NCBI GenBank assembly: GCA_023410475.1
Contig: JAEYPS010000025.1
Location: 124,001 to 188,000, forward strand
DNA length: 64,000 nucleotides
From: Bacillota bacterium
GTDB lineage: Bacteria; Bacillota; Clostridia; Christensenellales; SZUA-584
Reading direction: 5' to 3'
Both the position numbers and the translations under genes were made by a program. Of this stretch, positions 9,564 through 18,653 are shown one piece after another; positions within the stretch are counted from its first letter, which is position 1; the number at the start of each line of letters is the position of its first letter. The notes beneath the pieces are model-generated. The model had not been told where the DNA came from. It made no database searches and saw only the letters and a list, made by a program, of their open reading frames with translations.

Positions 9564-10202
9564 TCAGCGCTGCATTGCTTTTTTCGGTCTCTTGCATTTA
9601 TGCAAAAAGTATTCAATATTTTTAAGTTCGTCTTCAATCGTTTGTTCTGTCAGCGCTCCCCTCCCAAGGCGGTCGCAAAAAGAAAGAAGTGCTACTTCGT
9701 CAGCATCCGTTTCCCTCTCCATTCTTCGAAGATCCGAAAAGGGCAGGTGCCGCGTCACGTACAGCACCTGCATATGCCACCGCACAAGCGCGCAGACTCT
9801 TTTTATGAACTCCTCGTCGCCTGTGCATGCCCTCAAAAAATCCCGCGCGAGCTTTTCGCCCGCGACGTCGTGCTCGTAAGCCGTTATCCTTCCCTTGCGC
9901 AGCTTGGTAGTTGTTATTTTACCGAGGTCATGCAGCAGCGCGCCCCACATGAGAGCCCGAGGGTCACGGCTCAACTGCTTTCTCGCAGCGGCGTTGTCGA
10001 CAACGAGCATCGTATGGTTCCACACATTGCCTTCAGGATGGTGCACCGGCGACTGCGGCACATCTATGAGATCGGTCAGCAGTTTGAAAGGAAAGCCCGC
10101 GGGGAACCCGCCATTGCTCAAAAGATCGTTAAAATAGTCTGAAGGCTTTACGTCCTTCATAAGGTGCTGTTCAAATTCATCGAAATATTTCTTTATATCC
10201 AT
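9564..10202 (-). CDS. HD-domain phosphohydrolase
   Basis: This 212-residue protein carries an HD metal-binding core: the first His in VWNHTMLV (about residue 62), LLHDLGK with the HD pair near residue 92, a later His in YEHDVAGEKL, and a C-terminal RWHMQ. The arrangement resembles the HD domains of CCA-adding enzymes and related clostridial proteins, but no nucleotidyltransferase domain is present. The substrate is unknown. It stands alone between the NRPS leader and a membrane-protein gene. No clear ribosome site precedes the ATG. Confidence 0.75.
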   Translation of the reverse strand: MDIKKYFDEFEQHLMKDVKPSDYFNDLLSNGGFPAGFPFKLLTDLIDVPQSPVHHPEGNVWNHTMLVVDNAAARKQLSRDPRALMWGALLHDLGKITTTKLRKGRITAYEHDVAGEKLARDFLRACTGDEEFIKRVCALVRWHMQVLYVTRHLPFSDLRRMERETDADEVALLSFCDRLGRGALTEQTIEDELKNIEYFLHKCKRPKKAMQR

Positions 10203-10265
10203 AGTAAAAGTATTATCGGATGGGCCGCTGCTTTATTCATGGCGCCATGCGCTCCGAAATTTCTG

Positions 10266-10799
10266 TCACTCCTCTTTTTGCTGCTCGGTGGGCTGCCCGG
10301 CCGATGCCGCGTCCGGCTTTCCGCTGACCTTTATAATATTCATCGTTATCGCCACAATGGGTACTATAAGGTACACGAGCCACGCGACGTGCCAGATATG
10401 AAGAAACGTTCCGAGCATAAAAAACGCCACTGTTGCCAGCACCGCCGTTATGGCTATTATAGAGCCCGAAACATCCTTTCTTCTTGATATGTCGAGCAGA
10501 GTGGCCGCAAGAGGTATGGCGAGGAATACGAGCCAGCCGGGGTGCCATTTGCCGAGCACGAAGCCGAGTATGAAAAACGCTACTGCGGCAAAGATAGCGA
10601 CGAGCCCGACTATAGACGACGAGATGTCCTTGTTCTTCGTCACGATATCCATCGTTATCGCGGTTATAGGCACGGCAATGAACACCAGCCACGCGAATCT
10701 CCAGCTGTGGGCCGCAAACCCAAGGATAAAAAAGCATGCCGTAGCTATTACGGCCACAAGGCCAGTCACAAGGCCCGCAAGTTCATTCTTCTTTGTCAT
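10266..10799 (-). CDS. Membrane protein built from three tandem helical-hairpin repeats
   Basis: The 177-residue protein consists of three copies of a unit of about 50 residues. Each has a hydrophobic helix ending AFFILGF or a variant (CFFILGF, AFFMLGT), a short loop with a Trp-rich W/H-x-W-LVF/Y core, and a second helix ending in a VP or IP motif followed by ATxLDI, AITMDI or AITMNI. Six membrane segments are predicted, followed by a hydrophilic Gln/Glu-rich tail. Similar hairpins occur as the C-terminal part of some Firmicute XRE-type regulators, but no DNA-binding domain is present here. A ribosome site AGGTGA precedes the ATG. Function is unknown. Confidence 0.75.
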   Translation of the reverse strand: MTKKNELAGLVTGLVAVIATACFFILGFAAHSWRFAWLVFIAVPITAITMDIVTKNKDISSSIVGLVAIFAAVAFFILGFVLGKWHPGWLVFLAIPLAATLLDISRRKDVSGSIIAITAVLATVAFFMLGTFLHIWHVAWLVYLIVPIVAITMNIIKVSGKPDAASAGQPTEQQKEE

Positions 10800-10880
10800 A
10801 TAGATTCACCTCACTAAAAAACAATGATCTCTTTTTCATGATACTCCCAAGAAATAATTCTATCACTATCGCCGACTAGG

Positions 10881-11627
10881 TCAAAAAATCCCAAGCTCTA
10901 TCGGGCAATGGTCCGAGCCAAATACGCCGCTGTGAACGGTAAAGCCCTTAATCTCGCTCATCAGCCGGGAAGATATGCAGCCGTAATCTATCCTCCATCC
11001 TGTATTTCTCGCCCTCGCGTTGAAACGGTACGACCAGTATGTGTACACATCCCTGGCGTTAGGATTGAGCTCCCTAAACGCGTCGGCAAACCCCGACTCT
11101 AATAGCTCCGTAAACTTTTGGCGCTCCTCGTCTGTAAATCCGGCGTGCCTGCGGTTTGAGGAAGCGTTCTTTATGTCTGTTTCCTTGTGCGCGACGTTGA
11201 AGTCGCCAACCGCGATTACGGGTTTATCGCTGTCCAGCGACGAAAGGTAGCTTCTGAACCTGTCGTCCCACTCCATCCTGTAATCAAGGCGCTTTAGCTC
11301 TTCGCCCGAGTTCGGAACGTATACGCACACAAGATAAAAGTCTTTGAATTGAAGAGTAATAACCCTGCCCTCATCGTCGCTCTCTGCGAGCCCGTATGAA
11401 ACGCTGGCAGGCTCGGTGCGTGAGAACACCGCCGTTCCTGAATATCCCTTCTTTTCTGCGTCGTTCCAAAACTGTAAGTACCCGGGCGTTTCGATGCTTT
11501 CGCCGCCCCGCTGCAGCTTCGTTTCCTGTATACAGAATATATCGGCGCCCGACGCTTTAAAAAAATCCATAAAGCCTTTGCTTATGCATGAGCGCAGACC
11601 GTTTACGTTCCATGATATTATCTTCAC
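10881..11627 (-). CDS. xth: Exodeoxyribonuclease III (AP endonuclease)
   Basis: The 248-residue product has the exonuclease III fold signatures: MKIISWNVNGLRS at the N-terminus (Asn ligand), IQETKLQ (metal-binding Glu near 35), VGDFNVAH (about 143), and the C-terminal GSDHCPIEL with the catalytic Asp-His pair. It cleaves DNA at abasic sites and removes 3' blocking groups in base excision repair. Its ATG overlaps the stop of msrAB by four bases, so the two genes form an oxidative-damage repair operon. Confidence 0.95.
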   Translation of the reverse strand: MKIISWNVNGLRSCISKGFMDFFKASGADIFCIQETKLQRGGESIETPGYLQFWNDAEKKGYSGTAVFSRTEPASVSYGLAESDDEGRVITLQFKDFYLVCVYVPNSGEELKRLDYRMEWDDRFRSYLSSLDSDKPVIAVGDFNVAHKETDIKNASSNRRHAGFTDEERQKFTELLESGFADAFRELNPNARDVYTYWSYRFNARARNTGWRIDYGCISSRLMSEIKGFTVHSGVFGSDHCPIELGIF

Positions 11628-12631
11628 GCATTGCCCCCTTCAAACAGACGGGCATACTCTGCGTAGCCTTTCTCTTCAAGCTCGTCTTTCGAGATGAACC
11701 TCAGCGCGGCCGAGTTTATGCAATACCTTGTGCCATGAGGCGAAGGCCCGTCATCGAACACATGCCCAAGATGAGAGCCCGAGCCGCTCGCTTTGACCTC
11801 CGTACGTATCATGCCGAAGCTTTTGTCCTCAAAAAACTGTACAGTGTCTTTGTCCGCGGGCTTCGTAAAGCTTGGCCATCCGCAGCCCGAATCGAACTTA
11901 TCGAGAGACGTGAACAGCGGCTCGCCCGTGACGACGTCCACGTATATGCCCTCGCGTTTGTTGTCCCAGTACTCGTTTTTAAACGGAGGCTCTGTATAGC
12001 CTTCCTGCGTCACCTTATACTGCACAGGCGTCAGGTGCTTAAGGTTGTCGGCTCCCCAAATCCTGCGCTTGTACGCTTCTCTGCCCGAAGACTCCTTATA
12101 TTGATTGTAACGCTGTGGGCTCTTTTCATAGAATCTGCAATGGTATTCCTCCGCCCGGTAAAAAACCGAAGCGGGCAGTATTTTTGTCTGTATCCTGACT
12201 CCGAGCAGTTCTTCCATGTTCTTCTTCGATTCCTCAGCGATGCGTTTTTCCTCATCGTCGTGATAGAAGACAGCGGTCCTGTACTGGCTGCCCCTGTCCG
12301 CAAACTGGCCGTACGCGTCCGCAGTGTCGATTTGGCGCCAGTAGACGTCGAGCAGCCTGCTGAAAGATATTACATCCGGATCGTACGTTATCTCTACAGC
12401 CTCAAAATGGCCTGTAGTGCCGCCGCAGACCTCTTCATACGTCGGGCGTTCTTTATGCCCACCCGTATAGCCGGGATATACATGCTTTACTCCCGGCAGA
12501 TCAAAGGGCTGCTCCATGCACCAGAAGCACCCTCCCGCAAATATAGCCGTTTTTATATCGTCCACTCTCCCTTCGGTTCTATCATATGCTTTTGTAATGC
12601 TTCTTACCGTTTTCTCCTTAGAATATACCAT
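11624..12631 (-). CDS. msrAB: Bifunctional peptide methionine sulfoxide reductase MsrA/MsrB
   Basis: The 335-residue protein is an MsrA-MsrB fusion. The MsrA part (about 25-180) has the catalytic GCFWC motif. The MsrB part (about 195-325) has SGCGWPSF with a resolving-type Cys, GSHLGHVF, and RYCINSAAL with the nucleophile Cys. The fusion repairs both S- and R-sulfoxides of methionine. The first 20 residues are not typical of the family and the ATG at 12631 has no visible ribosome site, while AAGGAG lies four codons inside, so the true start is uncertain. The gene is followed immediately by exonuclease III. Confidence 0.95.
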   Translation of the reverse strand: MVYSKEKTVRSITKAYDRTEGRVDDIKTAIFAGGCFWCMEQPFDLPGVKHVYPGYTGGHKERPTYEEVCGGTTGHFEAVEITYDPDVISFSRLLDVYWRQIDTADAYGQFADRGSQYRTAVFYHDDEEKRIAEESKKNMEELLGVRIQTKILPASVFYRAEEYHCRFYEKSPQRYNQYKESSGREAYKRRIWGADNLKHLTPVQYKVTQEGYTEPPFKNEYWDNKREGIYVDVVTGEPLFTSLDKFDSGCGWPSFTKPADKDTVQFFEDKSFGMIRTEVKASGSGSHLGHVFDDGPSPHGTRYCINSAALRFISKDELEEKGYAEYARLFEGGNA

Positions 12632-12723
12632 AAATAACGCTGGATGGCACGAGCCCGGCCAAAAGTCACAAAAATAAAAGCCTTGGCTCGGGCAGCGCGT
12701 TAGCTAAGATTTAAATAAAAAAG

Positions 12724-13551
12724 TCAGGCGGCAGGGTCGTACGTGCGCACAAGATAATTGAGGCTTTTTATAACGTACCCCATATTGCTCCATTCTGTAA
12801 GCACGCGGTCAAGCACCTCGGCGTTCGTCCTCGACGTGGAATGCAGCAGCGCTATCTCTCCCGGGTGCGTCCTTGAAATTATCGTCTTGAACGCCGATTC
12901 TATGTCGGGCTGGTCGTTGACATACCAATCCTTATAAGCGAAGCTCCAAAAGACCGTCGTAAACCCGAGCTCCTTTGCGAACCTTAAGCATCTCTCGCTG
13001 AACTTTCCCTCCGGCGGTCTGAAATATTTGGGCATACGCTTTCCCGTAAGCTCAAAAAACGTGTCTTCAATACCGGATATTTCTTTTTTGAACGCTTCGA
13101 AGTCCTGCATTACCGCCATATCCTTGTGGTGCGTAGAATGGTTGCATACGAGATGCCCTTCATCAATCATGCGCAAAACAAGCTCGGGATTGCTTTTTAT
13201 ATAATGCTCTACGAGAAAGAACGCCGCCTTGGCGTCGTGCTTTTTAAGCGTATCGAGTATCTTTGGAGTATAGCCGTTCTCAAACCCAGCGTCGAATGTA
13301 AGATATATTATCTTCTGTTCCGGGCTTCCCGCCGAATACGCGCCGTACTTGTATACAAACTCAAACTCCGCTTCGGCTGCGGGCTGAACGCCGTCTGTCC
13401 TCGGTTTGTAATACCAGTTGTACACCTTTCCTTCCGTATGCGCGGCCTGAAACGAGAACACCTCCAAGGCAAGCCCCGACAACAGGAACAGCAGTATAAG
13501 CAGTACATCAAGATATGCGACAATAATCGTAACGAGCTTTTTTATCGGCAT
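12724..13551 (-). CDS. pdaA: Sporulation-type polysaccharide deacetylase (PdaA-like)
   Basis: The 275-residue protein has an N-terminal membrane anchor (about 8-28) and a NodB domain with TFDAG (motif 1), NHSTHH (motif 2) and YFRPPEG (motif 3). The sequence around motif 1, LTFDAGFENGYT, is close to the LTFDNGYENGYT form of PdaA, which removes N-acetyl groups from muramic acid to form the delta-lactam of spore cortex. I chose the ATG at 13551 because AAAGGA lies about nine bases upstream; a frame extending upstream to 13812 lacks family similarity. Two other cortex-related genes follow on the same strand side. Confidence 0.85.
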   Translation of the reverse strand: MPIKKLVTIIVAYLDVLLILLFLLSGLALEVFSFQAAHTEGKVYNWYYKPRTDGVQPAAEAEFEFVYKYGAYSAGSPEQKIIYLTFDAGFENGYTPKILDTLKKHDAKAAFFLVEHYIKSNPELVLRMIDEGHLVCNHSTHHKDMAVMQDFEAFKKEISGIEDTFFELTGKRMPKYFRPPEGKFSERCLRFAKELGFTTVFWSFAYKDWYVNDQPDIESAFKTIISRTHPGEIALLHSTSRTNAEVLDRVLTEWSNMGYVIKSLNYLVRTYDPAA

Positions 13552-13720
13552 ATAAAAACATCCTTTTCCCGGGCTATATTTTTTTCCAACAGTACCTGCG
13601 TTTTGGGCGTCCCGTATAACCTTATGTGCGCGCGCGCTGTTATATGCGGCGGTACGGCAGCGCAAAAATAAGCCCTCAGTATGCTGAAGGCCTATTAAGT
13701 GCGCCGCGATGATGCGCAGG

Positions 13721-14212
13721 TTACAGTATGACCGTAACGAACCTGATGGAATATAGATCGCACATAAGAAGGTCGTCTGTAAGCAGCGGCTGTATAACGA
13801 TGTAACTTGCACCTACTTCAAGCAGAGTGCCCACCCTGTCGGTCATCGTTCCGGCGGTGCCGAGTAAGAATTCTACCCTTACGTTTCTGCCTATGAAGTT
13901 CCTCAAAAATCCCGCTGTATAATAAGGACTCTGAACCGTTACCGGCGTTTCCATACCGAGCCCGGGCTGCATCGTATCTAAAACCGGGCTGACTGCCGAT
14001 GTAACTGTCGGCAGACCTGTCTGAGGCATCGGCCCCGTTATAGAACCGGGAACTGCAGGCAGCTCCCGTGCAAGCGGCGTTGTTCCTCTTGGTGCGGCCG
14101 TACGTAAATCTCTCTGATATGCGCCCTTATGCCCTGTTTGCGGCATACCGGTCTGTGTATTCATATAATCTGCATTGGTCTGATTGTACGGGTAATTATA
14201 TTGACATGGCAT
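13721..14212 (-). CDS. gerQ: Spore coat/cortex protein GerQ-like
   Basis: The 163-residue protein has a low-complexity N-terminal half rich in Gln, Thr and Pro, then a compact domain from about residue 95 (YYTAGFLRNFIG, GTLLEVGASYIVIQ, LYSIRFVTVI) matching GerQ/YwdL proteins. In Bacillus, GerQ is needed for CwlJ activity and is cross-linked in the coat by transglutaminase. The gene upstream encodes a CwlJ-like hydrolase, the same pairing as in Bacillus, which supports both calls. Confidence 0.8.
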   Translation of the reverse strand: MPCQYNYPYNQTNADYMNTQTGMPQTGHKGAYQRDLRTAAPRGTTPLARELPAVPGSITGPMPQTGLPTVTSAVSPVLDTMQPGLGMETPVTVQSPYYTAGFLRNFIGRNVRVEFLLGTAGTMTDRVGTLLEVGASYIVIQPLLTDDLLMCDLYSIRFVTVIL

Positions 14213-14233
14213 CCTGATCCCCCCTTTATTTTA

Positions 14234-14298
14234 CCAAAAAGCTCCTGGGCTTTTTGGCCCCGTATTTTTTGCCCCAAATAGCTTGTGGCATTTGGGGC
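14234..14298. repeat. Two perfect hairpins between cwlJ and gerQ
   Basis: Hairpin one pairs CCAAAAAGC (14234-14242) with GCTTTTTGG (14249-14257) around a 6-base loop. Hairpin two pairs GCCCCAAAT (14271-14279) with ATTTGGGGC (14290-14298) around a 10-base loop. They lie in the transcript between cwlJ and gerQ and could set the ratio of the two products or protect mRNA. The first shares its arms with the hairpin at 54124-54150. Confidence 0.6.
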
Positions 14299-14303
14299 GC
14301 TTA

Positions 14304-14756
14304 TTAAGTCTGCGCGTATAATGACGTCGGCTGATAGAAGCAATGCTGGTGTATCCTGTTGAACTGCACTCCCGATCTGTTGTACGGAAAATACGCAGGG
14401 CACTCGGGTCTGAACGGGTTCATATACCAAAGCGTATTGATAGCGCCGGGGAAAATATTCCCCGCGAGCGCCCAGTCAGCTATCTCATAGTCATACGGCC
14501 TCGCCGACATGTTAAAGATGTTCTGGGGGTTTGGTTGCCCTCCGACTGTAGTCATATAGCATGTAAACTGGCGCGGCTGCGTGAGCACGCGTCTCAAATC
14601 CCCCTGACCTGTCCTTAAGTACTCTCCGTAAGGAACATGCACCCTGTTCATTACCGTCGTCGCAACGGCCTTCATACCCTGCTCGCCTTCTCCTTCAGCC
14701 TCGCAGCGCAGCATTCTTGCGAACATTTCTCTTGCAGACATTTCCATAACTTTCAC
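14304..14756 (-). CDS. cwlJ: Spore cortex-lytic cell-wall hydrolase, CwlJ/SleB family
   Basis: The 150-residue protein is a bare Hydrolase_2 domain without signal peptide or peptidoglycan-binding domain, as in CwlJ rather than SleB. Seen features are the catalytic Glu region MFARMLRCEAEGEGEQGMKAV (residues near 18), TTVMNRV, and a C-terminal YNRSGVQFNRIHQHCFY tail. CwlJ enzymes sit in the coat and degrade cortex during Ca-DPA-triggered germination. The start is GTG at 14756, with an ATG three codons later as alternative. It is followed by gerQ. Confidence 0.88.
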   Translation of the reverse strand: MKVMEMSAREMFARMLRCEAEGEGEQGMKAVATTVMNRVHVPYGEYLRTGQGDLRRVLTQPRQFTCYMTTVGGQPNPQNIFNMSARPYDYEIADWALAGNIFPGAINTLWYMNPFRPECPAYFPYNRSGVQFNRIHQHCFYQPTSLYAQT

Positions 14757-14964
14757 CGTTTCTTTAGATTTTTGCGCAGATGCTTTGCAGCATTCATTAC
14801 AGTATATTTAGAGGGCGGGAGTTTTGATACACGCCTCTTGCGTATAAAGATTTATACAATAATTCTTATTTTATATAATTGATATGGCTTTTTTATGAAC
14901 TTAGTTCCGTGGGCTTAAATATAATAAATCAGCATGGAATATTAAAAAAAGGAAGTGATCAGCT

Positions 14965-16254
14965 TTGAACATATATGTCGTTAAACCCGGCGACTCCCTG
15001 TTTAATATCGCGCAGCAATTCGGAGTCAGCCCGGACGAAATATTCAGCCTTAACGAGCTTGGTGACATACCATACCTTGTCGTTGGCCAGACGCTGGTAA
15101 TACCGTCGACCGAGGCGTCGTACACGGTGCAGCAGGGAGACTCGCTCTGGACAATAGCGCGAAGGTTCGGCACGACCGTAGAAAGCATTGTCGCCCGCAA
15201 CAACATAGCAAACCCCGAAAGGATAATGCCGGGAACGGTGCTAAGGATACCGCAAAGAAGGGAAAACTACGGATTTATCGAGGTGAACGGATACATTGAG
15301 CCTTCCACTCCCCAGACCGACACTGCGACGGTCAACGAGGTCGGGCAGTATCTTACTTACCTCTCACCTTTCAGCTATCAGGTGACCGCGGCGGGAGCGC
15401 TTACCCCGATGCGGGACGACGCTTCCCTCATCGCCGCAAGGAATTACAGGATAGCAGCGCTTATGGTAATAACGAACTTCGCGAACGGAAACTTCAGCAC
15501 CGAACTCGTGGATACGATACTGCAAAGCGAGGCAATACAGACAACGCTGATAAACAACATAATAAACGTAATGCGGGAAAAGGGGTATTACGGTATAAAC
15601 GTCGACTTTGAAAGGATATCGCCGCAGAACAGGCAGCTCTACAACAACTTCCTGCGCAGGCTGGTAGACGCGCTGCGTCCGCTCAATTACGTAGTATCGA
15701 CAGCGCTCGCGCCCAAGCCAGAGGAAACACTGACGGGAGCGTGGCACGGCGCTCACGATTATCGCGCGCACGGCGAGATAGTCGACTTTGTTATCATCAT
15801 GACCTATGAGTGGGGGTGGTCGGGAGGCCCGCCGTACGCGGTCGCGCCTGTCGATCTTGTTGAGGACGTCATAAGATACGCCACTTCGGTAATGCCCAGC
15901 AGAAAGATAATAATGGGAATGCCTCTTTACGGATATAACTGGACGCTGCCGTTCGACCCGCAAAGGTGGGCAAGGAGGATAAGCCCGCAGGATGCGATAA
16001 GATTAGCGGCCGAGCAGGGCGCCGAGATACGCTTTGACGAGCAGACGCAGACGCCTACGTTCAGGTACACAGACGCGGCGGGAGCGCAGCACGAAGTATG
16101 GTTTGAGGACGCGCGAAGCATAAGAGCGAAGCTGCTGCTGGTCAACAAGTACGACCTGCGAGGCGTCAGCTACTGGCTGCTGGGCATACCGTTCCCGCAG
16201 AACTGGCTCGTGCTCAGCGATATGTACAACATCGTAAAGGTGATACCCGAGTAA
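14965..16254 (+). CDS. sleL: Spore cortex fragment-lytic enzyme, LysM-GH18 (SleL/YaaH type)
   Basis: The 429-residue protein has two LysM domains (about 2-47 and 52-96; YVVKPGDSLFNIA and YTVQQGDSLWTIA) and a glycoside hydrolase family 18 domain (about 105-425). The catalytic motif is GINVDFE (Glu near residue 215). SleL-type N-acetylglucosaminidases act on cortex fragments during germination. There is no signal peptide, as usual for this family. The start is TTG at 14965, supported by AAAGGAAGTGAT about eight bases upstream. It is transcribed away from cwlJ. Confidence 0.92.
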   Translation: MNIYVVKPGDSLFNIAQQFGVSPDEIFSLNELGDIPYLVVGQTLVIPSTEASYTVQQGDSLWTIARRFGTTVESIVARNNIANPERIMPGTVLRIPQRRENYGFIEVNGYIEPSTPQTDTATVNEVGQYLTYLSPFSYQVTAAGALTPMRDDASLIAARNYRIAALMVITNFANGNFSTELVDTILQSEAIQTTLINNIINVMREKGYYGINVDFERISPQNRQLYNNFLRRLVDALRPLNYVVSTALAPKPEETLTGAWHGAHDYRAHGEIVDFVIIMTYEWGWSGGPPYAVAPVDLVEDVIRYATSVMPSRKIIMGMPLYGYNWTLPFDPQRWARRISPQDAIRLAAEQGAEIRFDEQTQTPTFRYTDAAGAQHEVWFEDARSIRAKLLLVNKYDLRGVSYWLLGIPFPQNWLVLSDMYNIVKVIPE

Positions 16255-16278
16255 AAGCACTTAGTGCATAACCGTTAT

Positions 16279-17133
16279 CTATTCTAACAGCTCTCCCGGC
16301 GGATTCCCCGTCCTTAAGGGGAGCTTTTCTTTAGCCTTGAGTATCGCCTCAAAGCCTTTGGATGCGGCGATCATCCCCGCAGACTCAAGGCTCTTTCTCG
16401 AAACGGTGTTGTAATACCAGCAGCCCGCGACTGGCCTAAGGCCGCTGTTATAAGCCCATTCCTTAAGTCGTATAAGTATCGTTCCCGCTGCTCCCTTTCT
16501 CCGGTGCGCGGGGTTTGTGAACATGCCTATAGAAACGCTGCCCTTGCAGAATATGCCCTGCTCGACAATGCCGCAGCCCAGCAGCTCCCCGTCTTGTTCG
16601 AGCATGAAGATAGTGCCCGCATCTGTGCGCTGCTCCAGAGATTCAAACCCGCAGCTTGCGTCATCGAAAAAGTCGCCGCATACTTCTCTTATTATCTTAC
16701 AGTCGCGCTGTTCCGCAGTCCGAAAAACTCCTGCTGACGCCGCTTTTGGCGTTTCACCCGAATCGACAAAAAAGCAGGCCTGCCGCTCTATGTCGTAATC
16801 CCACTCCGCAATCAGCGAGCATACGGCCGTATCCTGTGTCATCACAAACACGCGCTCTATGCCGTGCCGCGATATGAACTCCTCCATAAGCAGCGGCGCG
16901 TGCCTGAAATGCAGTGGGCTCACATAAAAAAAGCTCAGCGTATTATCCGTCCTGCCGCAGTAACCCGCGCGCTGACCGTTGGCCCAAATCTCATATTTTT
17001 CGCATGCTAAGAGCCGGTCCTCAAGCCATGAGTCCATAGGGTGCGCGAGGCTTTCAATATGCTCGTCTATTATCGATAAAACTTGTTCAGTGTCCGAAGG
17101 CTCAAATGAAAACGCGGCCATAGTCTGCCCCAT
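16279..17133 (-). CDS. GNAT-family N-acetyltransferase
   Basis: The 284-residue protein has a C-terminal GNAT domain (about 130-265) with the acetyl-CoA-binding segment GMFTNPAHRRKGAAG and the NTVSRKSLESAGM motif. The N-terminal 125 residues resemble a second, degenerate GNAT fold. The substrate is unknown. Its ATG overlaps the stop of the HAD gene by one base (TAATG), so it is the last gene of a three-gene operon. Confidence 0.85.
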   Translation of the reverse strand: MGQTMAAFSFEPSDTEQVLSIIDEHIESLAHPMDSWLEDRLLACEKYEIWANGQRAGYCGRTDNTLSFFYVSPLHFRHAPLLMEEFISRHGIERVFVMTQDTAVCSLIAEWDYDIERQACFFVDSGETPKAASAGVFRTAEQRDCKIIREVCGDFFDDASCGFESLEQRTDAGTIFMLEQDGELLGCGIVEQGIFCKGSVSIGMFTNPAHRRKGAAGTILIRLKEWAYNSGLRPVAGCWYYNTVSRKSLESAGMIAASKGFEAILKAKEKLPLRTGNPPGELLE

Positions 17134-17810
17134 TATGCCGAGATAAGTAAGCGCCAGCCTGATTTTTCGGCTATTGCCTTAAGCTCCGGGTCGGGGTTAA
17201 CTACGACCGGGTTACCTACAAGTTCCAGCACCGGCAAGTCCGATAAGCTGTCAGCGTATGCGAAGCTTAAGTCCCAGTCTATTTCGCCCTCGTCAAAGCT
17301 TGAGCGCAGCCTTGATATCTTCTCGTTGCCGTATATTACCTCGAGCGGGCTCTTTGTGTCGGCTTTTCCGTTTCTGTAGTTCATCCTTGTGCCTATAACG
17401 ACGTCTATGCCGAGGCGGGCCGCTATCGCTTCAAGCAGATATTCGAAACAGCCCGAAAGCAGCACCGCTTTGCAGCCCAAAGCCTTTGTTTTTGTTATCT
17501 CCTCTGTAACATCCGCGTTGAGATCAGCGATTATCACATCGGCCGAGCGGTCAAAAAACTCTTCCACCTGCTCTTTGCTCATGCCGTCAAACAGCCGTGT
17601 GAACCTTCTCATCACGGTTTTGGCGCCCTTTTCGCGCCTGTGCGCGTTGTGCACTCCTATCTTATAGAGTATATAAAGAGCACCGAGAGACGCGTATACT
17701 CTTGCGAGCCTCGCCTTTGAATATCCGAACTCGTTCCACAGCTTCAAAAGAAACGGAAGCGTGTCCTTCAGAAAAAGCGTGCCGTCGAAATCAAAAACCG
17801 CAAGCTTCAT
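17133..17810 (-). CDS. HAD-superfamily phosphatase, subfamily IB (SerB-like)
   Basis: The 225-residue protein begins with the HAD nucleophile motif VFDFDGTLF (Asp8, Asp10), has LLSGCF as motif II (about 118), a basic residue in KADTKSPLEV as motif III, and YADSLSDLPVLE as motif IV. The cap arrangement fits subfamily IB, which includes phosphoserine and other small-molecule phosphatases. It overlaps its upstream neighbour by four bases and is coupled to the GNAT gene downstream. Confidence 0.88.
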   Translation of the reverse strand: MKLAVFDFDGTLFLKDTLPFLLKLWNEFGYSKARLARVYASLGALYILYKIGVHNAHRREKGAKTVMRRFTRLFDGMSKEQVEEFFDRSADVIIADLNADVTEEITKTKALGCKAVLLSGCFEYLLEAIAARLGIDVVIGTRMNYRNGKADTKSPLEVIYGNEKISRLRSSFDEGEIDWDLSFAYADSLSDLPVLELVGNPVVVNPDPELKAIAEKSGWRLLISA

Positions 17811-18409
17811 GCAAAACGCCCGCCCTTCCCGATAAGGACGCCTATCTGCTCAACCAGCCTTTGACGCAGCTCAAACAGGCCGATGATATCTATGCCGGTC
17901 TGCTGCTCTATGCTCTGCTGCAGATCCATGATTTCGTCGTCCTGCTGCGCAGCGCCCAGAGCTCTCATGCCGTACAGCGGATAGCTTCTAGAGCATCTCT
18001 CGGCCATCCTGATAATACCCTCGCACTTGTAGAGCTTAAAGAGCAGCCCCTTAAGCCCGTCCGTTTCAGAACCCGCCGATAAGCCTTCTATAGCCTTAGC
18101 GAACGCTTTGTCTTCAATTGAATACGCTTCTATTCCGCCAAAAGCCGAATCGGACGCAGACTCTGCCGCTTGCCCCGCCTCCATGACTGCGGCGACCGTC
18201 TCTTCGTCCGTATCCTCGCCCAGAAGATCCTCGCATTTCTCTATCTCGCTTTCAAAGGCTTTCGCGTAATAAAGCCTTATAAAAGCGGACTGTACGTCTT
18301 CGGGCAGCTCTTTGTCGAACATATCCTCTGCTTCAAGATCGTCAAGCATTTTTGCCAGTCTGTAATATTTTCTCGCTGTATCGATTATACTCTGCTCCAA
18401 AACACCCAC
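17807..18409 (-). CDS. Acidic helical protein of unknown function
   Basis: I do not recognise this protein of about 200 residues. It is acidic and predicted mostly helical, with an Ala/Glu/Ser-rich middle (about 70-105), a Cys-containing YKCEGIIRMAERCSRSYPLYG segment, and a Gln-rich helix near the C-terminus (LQQSIEQQTGIDI). There is no signal peptide or membrane segment. The upstream frame begins with GTG at 18409, but AAAGGGC lies too close to it; the TTG three codons later has better spacing. It is first in an operon with a HAD phosphatase and a GNAT acetyltransferase. Confidence 0.7.
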   Translation of the reverse strand: MGVLEQSIIDTARKYYRLAKMLDDLEAEDMFDKELPEDVQSAFIRLYYAKAFESEIEKCEDLLGEDTDEETVAAVMEAGQAAESASDSAFGGIEAYSIEDKAFAKAIEGLSAGSETDGLKGLLFKLYKCEGIIRMAERCSRSYPLYGMRALGAAQQDDEIMDLQQSIEQQTGIDIIGLFELRQRLVEQIGVLIGKGGRFA

Positions 18410-18653
18410 GCCCTTTGCTTTATCTTTTCATTATCGCCGGCTCGTTTATTTGAGAAATTCTCCCGGGTTTTTAACAAAGCAAACCCTTCTCAAAATAATA
18501 TTCTCAATAGATGCCTTGTCAACCATACTATCATACCAATTACAAAAATTACAACGAGAGTATTTTATTTTGATGCAAAAATTAATGTTAGAAACGTTTA
18601 TTTGAGCTTCGCATAAATTATATTGAACGGAGATAAAAGGGTTGTGATGGTTA

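Noticed and set aside
13552..13812. N-terminal extension of the polysaccharide deacetylase
   Set aside because: The segment has no similarity to the family, and AAAGGA with the ATG at 13551 gives a normal membrane-anchored start.
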